Below are positions 6,472-11,504 of a DNA stretch of 11,504 nucleotides, piece by piece. The notes beneath the pieces are model-generated. The model had not been told where the DNA came from and searched no databases. It worked only from the letters and a program-made list of their open reading frames with translations. A program made the translations under genes and the position numbers. Origin of the DNA: Candidatus Latescibacterota bacterium (GTDB lineage: Bacteria; Latescibacterota; Latescibacteria; Latescibacterales; Latescibacteraceae); assembly GCA_018656855.1 (NCBI GenBank), contig JABHYP010000085.1, positions 1 through 11,504 of the forward strand. The letters run 5' to 3'. The stretch's first letter is position 1. Each line of letters starts with the position of its first letter.

Positions 6472-7158
6472 GTGGAAAAAATTTTCAATATACCCAAAAT
6501 TGTTTTTTTAGCTGCAATCATAGTTTTGACAGGAGGGACTGTTTCGATGTGCGAATCTGAGAATGTGATCGAACTCCCTGAGCCTGAGTACAAAAGTAAT
6601 GTTTCCGTCGAACAGGCTCTCCGTGAAAGAAGGTCCTGCAGGTCTTTTACCGGTGAACCGCTGACTGTTCAGAATGTTTCTCAGCTTCTCTGGGCGGCAC
6701 AGGGAGTTACAAATGAAAGAGGGTACAGGACTGCACCATCGGGAGGAGCGCTTTTTCCGCTGGAAATTTATGTTGTTGTGGGAAACGTTGTCGGAGTGAA
6801 AAACGGAATATACAGGTATAAACCGGGTGAACACTCGCTGGTGCCGATTCTCATGGGAGATAAGCGCCAGGAGTTATGCGATGCAACACTCGGCCAGACG
6901 TTCATAAAAAATGTGCCGATTAACATTGTGTTTTCTGCGATATACGAGCGGATAACGAAAAAATACGGGGAGCGCGGGAAGCGGTACACGCATATGGAAG
7001 CCGGACATGCGGCTCAAAACGTTTATCTCCAGTCTGTTTCACTTGATCTCGGTACCGTTGTTGTGGGAGCGTTCCGTGATAACGATGTGAAGAAGGTTGT
7101 TCCGATGGAGGAGAATGAACACCCTTTGTATATCATGCCGGTCGGGAAAAAACGGTGA
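6472..7158 (+). CDS. Exported SagB/ThcOx-type nitroreductase-family flavoprotein
   Basis: With GTG 6472 as start the product is 228 residues. AGGGGAG (6461-6467) lies four bases upstream; a TTG at 6442 (AGGAGA eleven bases upstream) would add ten residues. Residues 1-27 look like an export signal or membrane anchor (basic start, hydrophobic 7-20, then GGTVSMC). Cys27 sits where a lipidated Cys could be, but V-S-M-C is a poor lipobox. The nitroreductase domain spans about 46-225: RERRSCRSF (51-59) for the FMN phosphate, APSGGALFPLEIYVV (88-102), the MEAGHAAQNVYLQ helix (175-187) and LGTVVVGAF (193-201), the signature of the SagB-type dehydrogenase/ThcOx branch. Members oxidise azolines in peptide maturation or act as NAD(P)H-dependent reductases. 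No precursor peptide or YcaO cyclodehydratase is nearby, so a stand-alone redox role is likelier. Substrate is unknown. Confidence 0.85.
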   Translation: MEKIFNIPKIVFLAAIIVLTGGTVSMCESENVIELPEPEYKSNVSVEQALRERRSCRSFTGEPLTVQNVSQLLWAAQGVTNERGYRTAPSGGALFPLEIYVVVGNVVGVKNGIYRYKPGEHSLVPILMGDKRQELCDATLGQTFIKNVPINIVFSAIYERITKKYGERGKRYTHMEAGHAAQNVYLQSVSLDLGTVVVGAFRDNDVKKVVPMEENEHPLYIMPVGKKR

Positions 7159-7183
7159 TAACGGTCATTATTGAAGTATAAAT

Positions 7184-7222
7184 ATAATATAGAGACAGGT
7201 TTTAAACCTGTCTCTATATTAT
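7184..7222. terminator. Perfect 19-bp inverted repeat between convergent genes (bidirectional terminator candidate)
   Basis: Positions 7184-7202 pair perfectly with 7204-7222 around a single central T. The core is AGAGACAGGTTT / AAACCTGTCTCT with A/T-rich outer ends. It begins 26 bp after the nitroreductase stop and lies between two convergent genes. The near-symmetrical AT flanks could serve termination in both directions, though neither side has a pure T-tract. A weaker stem on the cupin side (CTCAA / TTGAG, 7301-7315) lies just beyond that gene's stop at 7326. Confidence 0.6.
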
Positions 7223-7325
7223 TGTCAATTATTGTAAAGAAGATAAAGTTAACAATCCCTTGTTATTACTTCACCTCAGCGAATTCTGCTGTAAAATATC
7301 TCAACAATTTTGAGTTGTAAAAATA

Positions 7326-8279
7326 TTACTCCCAGTTCCATCCTTTATTATGGTATTCCATTTTCCTTGATTCTCGCGGATCATGCCGGTTGCCGAGGTA
7401 CAACCATTGCATGGGTTCGTCCGTATGATTGATGGAAGAATGGGGAACACAGAAATTGGGTGGAATTAGAAATGCCGTACCCACCGGCTGCCAGAAGAGG
7501 CGGTTTCCGAAGAGCAGGAGGCTTTTCCCTTTAAGCTGGCACCAGATTTCCTCGACTCCCGGTCCATGCATGTGCGGCTGCGCAATATCAAAAGCGTCAA
7601 CAGATACAATCGCGACTCCCAGAGGATTGCTAAACTTCATGCCATCGACAATACCCCTGCCGATATGAGCCCAGTGCATTCCGGCATGAGGTATGTGGTC
7701 TTTGTACGATCCGGTCTTCATTTCTTTCAACGGCTTGAAATCCGATGAGATTTCTTCCTCAATTATGACAGCCTCGAGATAATGTTTAGGACAGGTATTG
7801 AAAAATTGGTATTCGAGACCTGCGGGGATAAAGACTCCTGTGCCCTCTGAAAGATCGACTTTCTTGCCGCCTGCTTCTACTCTGCCCACACCTTTTGCAA
7901 TATAGAAAAACACCTGCTCTTTCTCGTGACTTGTTTTCTGAGTATAGGTGTCGGGATCAAGTTTCCCGTGGTTATAGGCTTTGATGTATTTCAGAACAGC
8001 GCCGGGTCTCGATGGATTTGTCGGATCGCCTGGGAAAAAGTATTCACGTTCTATCCAGCCGCCGTGACGGACAGAACCACTGTGAACCGGCGATTCGAGA
8101 TAGCTGTGCATGTACATCTCGACATTGGTATCCGTTTCGGGGTAGCGGTGGTTGTAATCATCCAGCTCAAAGTATGAGGGTATCTTGTCCTGGCCGAATT
8201 GTGGAATTTTGCCCTGTGCAGAAGCTAGCAATGAAAAAACAGTGCAAAGAACAACGGTGAAAATTAAAACTTTTTTCAT
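7326..8279 (-). CDS. Secreted bicupin protein
   Basis: The 317-residue product starts MKKVLIFTVVLCTVFSLLASA, a standard signal peptide with cleavage after A-S-A (19-21), so it should be periplasmic or secreted. Two cupin barrels can be read. The first (about 115-165) keeps His118 and Glu121 of motif 1, but motif 2 reads I-P-A-G-L-E-Y-Q-F with no histidine, so its metal site is incomplete. The second (about 230-296) has H-M-H at 236-238, Glu243/244 and His280 (P-P-N-F-C-V-P-H), a full 3-His/1-Glu metal set, so this barrel is the likely active or binding site. The chemistry is not predictable from cupins alone; a sugar-acid or aromatic substrate would be a guess. Start choice is firm: AAGGAGG(TG) lies about five bases before the ATG. 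The gene follows rarA on the same strand across 162 bp and is probably independently expressed. Confidence 0.82.
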   Translation of the reverse strand: MKKVLIFTVVLCTVFSLLASAQGKIPQFGQDKIPSYFELDDYNHRYPETDTNVEMYMHSYLESPVHSGSVRHGGWIEREYFFPGDPTNPSRPGAVLKYIKAYNHGKLDPDTYTQKTSHEKEQVFFYIAKGVGRVEAGGKKVDLSEGTGVFIPAGLEYQFFNTCPKHYLEAVIIEEEISSDFKPLKEMKTGSYKDHIPHAGMHWAHIGRGIVDGMKFSNPLGVAIVSVDAFDIAQPHMHGPGVEEIWCQLKGKSLLLFGNRLFWQPVGTAFLIPPNFCVPHSSINHTDEPMQWLYLGNRHDPRESRKMEYHNKGWNWE

Positions 8280-8368
8280 GGAGCACCTCCTTTTTGTGAA
8301 ACTTGTAAGACTTCAGCGATACATCTAAAAGATTAACAACCTGTTAACTAAAATTGTGTTTAAATAAT

Positions 8369-8380
8369 TATTGGCCAATA
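8369..8380. promoter_or_regulatory. 12-bp palindrome upstream of the bicupin gene
   Basis: TATTGGCCAATA is perfectly self-complementary. It lies 90 bp before the bicupin start in the 8280-8441 gap, a reasonable operator position. The same gap has TTTGAT-TC-ATCAAA (8414-8427), just beyond the rarA stop, without a T-tract on the transcribed side, so it is a poor terminator. No convincing promoter hexamers are seen. Confidence 0.25.
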
Positions 8381-8441
8381 TGACTATATTTAGCCGGATA
8401 TTCGCTGTAGGGGTTTGATTCATCAAATCCTTACTTCACAA

Positions 8442-9785
8442 TTATTTCTTACTTTTTTTCTTTTTTTTCTCCGCCCACCATTTTATTCGTTCGGTAATAA
8501 TTTTCTCAAATCCGTATTGCGTCGGCAGGTAGTATTTTTGCCCGATCAGCTTTTCAGGCAGATGCTCCTGCCCGGAGTAATGATTCTCCGAGTTGTGATC
8601 ATATTCATATCCCCTGCTGTAGCCGAGATCTTTCATGAGAGACGTGGGAGCGTTCCTGATGTGCATGGGCACAGGGAGTTCTCCATATTTTCGAGCATCC
8701 TTTCTTGAATCACTGTAGGCGGTGTACATCGAGTTGGATTTAGGGGCGGTAGCACAGTAGACTATTGCCTGAGCAATCGCCAACTCTCCTTCCGGCGACC
8801 CGAGAAAACGATACGATTCGGTTGCAGCCATTGCCACCACGAGCGCCTGAGGATCAGCATTCCCGATATCTTCTGTAGCGAATCTTACCACACGCCGGGC
8901 AATATACAGAGGATCCTCACCGCCCTCGAGCATGCGGCAGAACCAGTACAGCGCCGCATCGGGATCTGAGCCGCGCATACTCTTGTGAATGGCTGATATG
9001 ATGTTGAAATGCTCCTCGCCGGCACGGTCGTAGCGGAGCATTCGCTTCTGCGAGGCTTTTTCCACATCCGATAGTGTTATAATCGCTTTACCGCCGGTTT
9101 TCACAAGCGTCGAGGCTATCTCAAGCGTATTCAGCGTACGTCTGGCATCACCGCCGCTGAAGGACACGAGAGCATCAAGCGCATCATCATCGATACCGGC
9201 GACACTGCTGCCAAGCCCGCGGTCACTGTCTTCGAGCGCACTTCTCGCAATGGCAGCGATCTGTTTGTCCGTCAAAGGATTAAGGACAAGTACACGGGAA
9301 CGTGACAGCAAGGGCGAATTCACCTCAAAAGAGGGGTTTTCCGTGGTTGCGCCGATAAGAATAATGGTGCCGTCCTCGATGACCGGTAGAAAGGCGTCTT
9401 GCTGTGCTTTATTGAACCGGTGGATTTCATCGACAAATAGTATCGTTTTCCTTCGCCTGACCTTTGCTTGGGCGACTACCTCGCGAATATCTTTGACTCC
9501 GCTCACAACAGCGGAAAACGAAGCGAACTCCGCATTGGTGGAATTGCTTATTATCCTCGCAAGCGTGGTTTTTCCGGAACCAGGCGGTCCCCAGAAGATG
9601 ATTGATGATATCTCGTCCTTCAGTATCATCTCGTTCAAAAACGCGCCTTCCCCCACGAGATGCTCCTGTCCAACGAACTCTTCGAGCGTCCTCGGACGAA
9701 AACGGTCCGCAAGAGGCTGACGCTTTAAAGATTGTGTTTCTTCTTCTTTTAACTGTTCGCCGAATAAGTCCATTTCTTCGGTCAT
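8442..9785 (-). CDS. rarA: Replication-associated recombination protein A, AAA+ ATPase (RarA/MgsA)
   Basis: The 447-residue product has the length and order of the RarA/MgsA/WRNIP1 family: QPLADRFRPRTLEEFVGQ (about 23-40), Walker A G-P-P-G-S-G-K-T-T (66-74), Walker B I-L-F-V-D-E (115-120), sensor 1 G-A-T-T-E-N-P-S-F (145-153), arginine finger region S-R-S-R (161-164), sensor 2 G-G-D-A-R (211-215). The MgsA tetramerisation domain follows (EDIGNADPQA, SYRFLGSPEGELAIAQ, APKSNSMY). RarA acts at stalled replication forks, related to clamp-loader ATPases. The end, K-K-K-K-K-S-K-K, is coded by A-runs of eight and seven bases (8461-8468, 8453-8459 on the complement), prone to slippage but harmless at the terminus. 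The ATG at 9785 has only a weak SD (GGCGG, nine bases upstream); Met5 is an alternative start. It lies 123 bp downstream of recN. Confidence 0.96.
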   Translation of the reverse strand: MTEEMDLFGEQLKEEETQSLKRQPLADRFRPRTLEEFVGQEHLVGEGAFLNEMILKDEISSIIFWGPPGSGKTTLARIISNSTNAEFASFSAVVSGVKDIREVVAQAKVRRRKTILFVDEIHRFNKAQQDAFLPVIEDGTIILIGATTENPSFEVNSPLLSRSRVLVLNPLTDKQIAAIARSALEDSDRGLGSSVAGIDDDALDALVSFSGGDARRTLNTLEIASTLVKTGGKAIITLSDVEKASQKRMLRYDRAGEEHFNIISAIHKSMRGSDPDAALYWFCRMLEGGEDPLYIARRVVRFATEDIGNADPQALVVAMAATESYRFLGSPEGELAIAQAIVYCATAPKSNSMYTAYSDSRKDARKYGELPVPMHIRNAPTSLMKDLGYSRGYEYDHNSENHYSGQEHLPEKLIGQKYYLPTQYGFEKIITERIKWWAEKKKKKSKK

Positions 9786-9806
9786 ATATATATTACCGCC
9801 ATGAAG

Positions 9807-9898
9807 TTATATCATTTTCTTATTGAAATGCAACAATATCAATTGACATTATATAATCTATAATTTGTTATGGTTTTTTTAAATAGAAAATGATATAA
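9807..9898. repeat. Inverted-repeat pair filling the recN-rarA gap
   Basis: A perfect 14-bp inverted repeat, TTATATCATTTTCT (9807-9820) and AGAAAATGATATAA (9885-9898), brackets 64 bp of AT-rich DNA between the two repair genes. A short direct repeat ATTACCG lies outside it (9792-9798 and 9898-9904), though not symmetrically. A possible minus-strand rarA promoter, TTGCAT, 16 bases, TATAAC (TATAAC at 9811-9806), has its -10 inside the left arm. The layout could be a tiny palindromic insertion, a large hairpin in the intergenic mRNA, or chance in AT-rich sequence. Confidence 0.45.
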
Positions 9899-9908
9899 TT
9901 ACCGGATT

Positions 9909-11504
9909 TTAACTCTTATCGTTAGAATCCATAAGTTCCTTTGCATGCGCAAGGGCTGTATCCGTAAGAGATTCTCCCGAAAGCAGGGAGGCAAGCTCCT
10001 TCTGGCGCATTTTTTCATCTAACATCAAAAGCCCGGCGCTGGTTCTCCCGCCCGCAATACTTTTGCGGGCTGAAAAATGCCTGTGCGCCTTCACCGCGAT
10101 CTGCGGAAGATGTGTTATAACCAGAGCCTGCCGTTTACCGGTCAGTTTCAGGAGTTTTTTCCCCATCGCTTCAGCTACACGCCCCGAAACGCCGGAGTCT
10201 ATCTCATCAAATACCATACTCGGGACGCCGCTCACATCGATAAGCGCAAGCTTCAGCGCAAGCATGATCCGCGAAATTTCTCCGCCGGATGCAACCCTCA
10301 CCAGGGGACGAGGCTCCTCGCCGGGATTGGCCGAAATCATAAACTCAACACGGTCACAACCGTCTTCCGTGACAGAAAAAGAACCGCCCTCAAACTCTAC
10401 CTTTTCCGTGCTTTCGCAATCTTTGATGTCAATTATAAGGCGCGCGTCCCCCATACCGAGTTCGGCAAGATGCGTTTCCACTTCACTTGCAAGAGATGGG
10501 GCTGCTTTGCGGCGTTCGACAGAAAGTTCCCGGGCCTTTGTGGCAAGCTGAGACGAAACCTCTTTCAGCTTCGAATCCAGTTCAGAGAGTTCCTCTTCAG
10601 AGTGTACAGTACTTTCAAGCTCCCGCTTTATTTTCTCCCGGTACTTAAATACATTTTCCAGAGTCGGGCCGTATTTTTTCCTGAGTTGTTCGATCAGCGC
10701 GAGACGCTCTTCAAGTTCGGTAAGCAATGCGGAATCATCATCGATTTTTTCTGCATAACCGCGGAAAAATCCGGCAATATCTTCAACTCCATCCGTAATT
10801 TCCGCCATTCTTTCAGTGCTTGAAACGAGCTCGTCATCAAACTTCGACATGGCATCTATTTCGGAAACAAGCTCCCCGAGTATCCCCATAACCGATTCAT
10901 CAGCTTCCGAAAGTGTCTGAAAAATTTTCCATCCAAGGGCTTTTAGTTCGCCTGCCTGCGCAAGCTTCCGTATTTCGGCATCCAGCTTGATGTCCTCACC
11001 GGAGGCGATATTCGCTCTGTCGATCTCATCCAGTTGAAAAGAGTATAACTCCCGGTCGCGCAGGGCAGATTCGACTGCCTGTTTCAGCTTCACAGACTTG
11101 CTCCGGGTGCTCAGCATCTCGCTGTACAGACGTTCCACTTCCCGCGTGATCGGAACAAGCTCGCCCCACCCGTCAAGGAACGTCACATGATCCTGAACGT
11201 CAAGCAGCGACTGATGGTCATGCTGTCCGTGGAAGTCAACGAGGCGGTTTCCGAGTTCTTTGAGTATACGCAGGGTTATTGGCCTGTCATTGACAAAGCA
11301 ACGGGTTTTTCCGTCGGAACGGACTTCGCGCCGGAGAATGAGTTCATTCTCATCCACTTCAAACGGCAGCGTTTCCCCGATAAAAGCCCTGTCGCAGGCG
11401 AACACAGCGGTGGCTTCAAGCACTGATGCGCCGGAACGTATCATATCGGTCGAGGCACGCGCTCCGAGAACAAGTTCAAGAGCGTCAACAACAATAGACT
11501 TTCC
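9909..11504 (-). CDS. recN: DNA repair protein RecN, lacking only its N-terminal start in this window
   Basis: The frame is open to the right edge. Its first visible codons read G-K-S-I-V-V-D-A-L-E-L-V-L-G-A-R-A-S, the end of the RecN Walker A (GETGAGKS), so the ATG at 11444 is internal. About 531 residues are present. Landmarks counted from the first visible codon: L-V-D-F-H-G-Q-H-D-H-Q-S-L-L (88-101), a long coiled-coil region with many heptad-like Leu/Glu stretches (about 120-335), the ABC signature A-S-G-G-E-I-S (405-411), Walker B M-V-F-D-E-I-D-S-G (430-438) and the H-loop T-H-L-P-Q-I-A (464-470). RecN is an SMC-like ATPase that holds DNA ends together during double-strand-break repair and is often SOS-controlled. 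Its promoter lies outside the window, so no LexA-type site can be checked. rarA follows on the same strand. Confidence 0.97.
   Translation of the reverse strand, partial: GKSIVVDALELVLGARASTDMIRSGASVLEATAVFACDRAFIGETLPFEVDENELILRREVRSDGKTRCFVNDRPITLRILKELGNRLVDFHGQHDHQSLLDVQDHVTFLDGWGELVPITREVERLYSEMLSTRSKSVKLKQAVESALRDRELYSFQLDEIDRANIASGEDIKLDAEIRKLAQAGELKALGWKIFQTLSEADESVMGILGELVSEIDAMSKFDDELVSSTERMAEITDGVEDIAGFFRGYAEKIDDDSALLTELEERLALIEQLRKKYGPTLENVFKYREKIKRELESTVHSEEELSELDSKLKEVSSQLATKARELSVERRKAAPSLASEVETHLAELGMGDARLIIDIKDCESTEKVEFEGGSFSVTEDGCDRVEFMISANPGEEPRPLVRVASGGEISRIMLALKLALIDVSGVPSMVFDEIDSGVSGRVAEAMGKKLLKLTGKRQALVITHLPQIAVKAHRHFSARKSIAGGRTSAGLLMLDEKMRQKELASLLSGESLTDTALAHAKELMDSNDKS

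Noticed and set aside
5398..7158. A prophage or peptide-natural-product cluster suggested by the CI-like regulator and the SagB-type enzyme
   Set aside because: No integrase, phage structural, YcaO cyclodehydratase, precursor peptide or transporter gene is present. Each gene is better treated as stand-alone.
8453..8468. Programmed slippage at the two A-runs encoding the lysine tail of RarA
   Set aside because: The runs fall in the last ten codons, where a slip would alter only the tail, and no downstream frame extension of interest follows.
9250..9720. A 156-codon plus-strand open frame opposite rarA
   Set aside because: It is the complement of conserved RarA motifs, including Walker A and B, which fully account for the sequence.
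10077..10823. A 248-codon plus-strand open frame opposite recN
   Set aside because: It lies wholly inside the well-supported recN frame on the other strand, has no recognisable domain, no good ribosome site, and is rich in Phe, Arg and Cys as expected of an antisense shadow.
1..11504. tRNA, rRNA, riboswitch or CRISPR array
   Set aside because: No cloverleaf-like segment with a T-loop, no rRNA-like sequence, no regularly spaced repeats and no recognisable aptamer were seen in any gap.

Overview
The window looks like chromosomal DNA from an uncultured Gram-negative bacterium, most likely of the Fibrobacteres-Chlorobi-Bacteroidetes neighbourhood or an allied candidate phylum such as Latescibacteria or KSB1. 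The lineage is inferred. It rests on an FPNPFN...LP / FlgD-like C-terminal tail on a secreted beta-propeller protein, a decayed second copy of that tail, several exported or lipoprotein genes of kinds common in those groups, and an uronate-isomerase-like gene. I see no phage structural genes, transposase, CRISPR array, tRNA or rRNA.

Layout. The left edge (1-617, +) is the 3' end of an uronate-isomerase-like amidohydrolase. A gap follows with a compound palindromic element (697-792) and a G-rich tract. Next is a right-handed beta-helix lipoprotein (877-2169, +). It converges on a minus-strand pair: an SbsA/Big_5 Ig-repeat lipoprotein (2429-3817) and a seven-bladed propeller protein with a FlgD-like tail (3888-5168). 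The convergent gap holds a 23-codon remnant of another FlgD-like tail (2251-2319). A divergent control region (5169-5397) with two good inverted repeats and two candidate promoters separates the propeller gene from an XRE/S24 LexA-like regulator (5398-6327, +). An apparently exported SagB/ThcOx-type nitroreductase (6472-7158, +) follows and ends at a perfect 19-bp inverted repeat. On the other side of that terminator are three minus-strand genes read from the right edge: recN (5' end beyond the window), rarA, and a secreted bicupin (7326-8279).

How the parts work together. recN and rarA are a housekeeping DNA-repair/replication-restart pair. The rest reads as an envelope/secretome and sugar-acid neighbourhood: two lipoproteins, one secreted propeller, one exported flavoprotein and one exported cupin. 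The most interesting local logic is the divergent propeller/S24-regulator pair. Each candidate promoter there is overlapped by an inverted repeat, and the regulator keeps the Ser-Lys dyad of the LexA/CI family but has Val-Gly where Ala-Gly is usual. I did not find an obviously new multi-gene system; the notable items are local.
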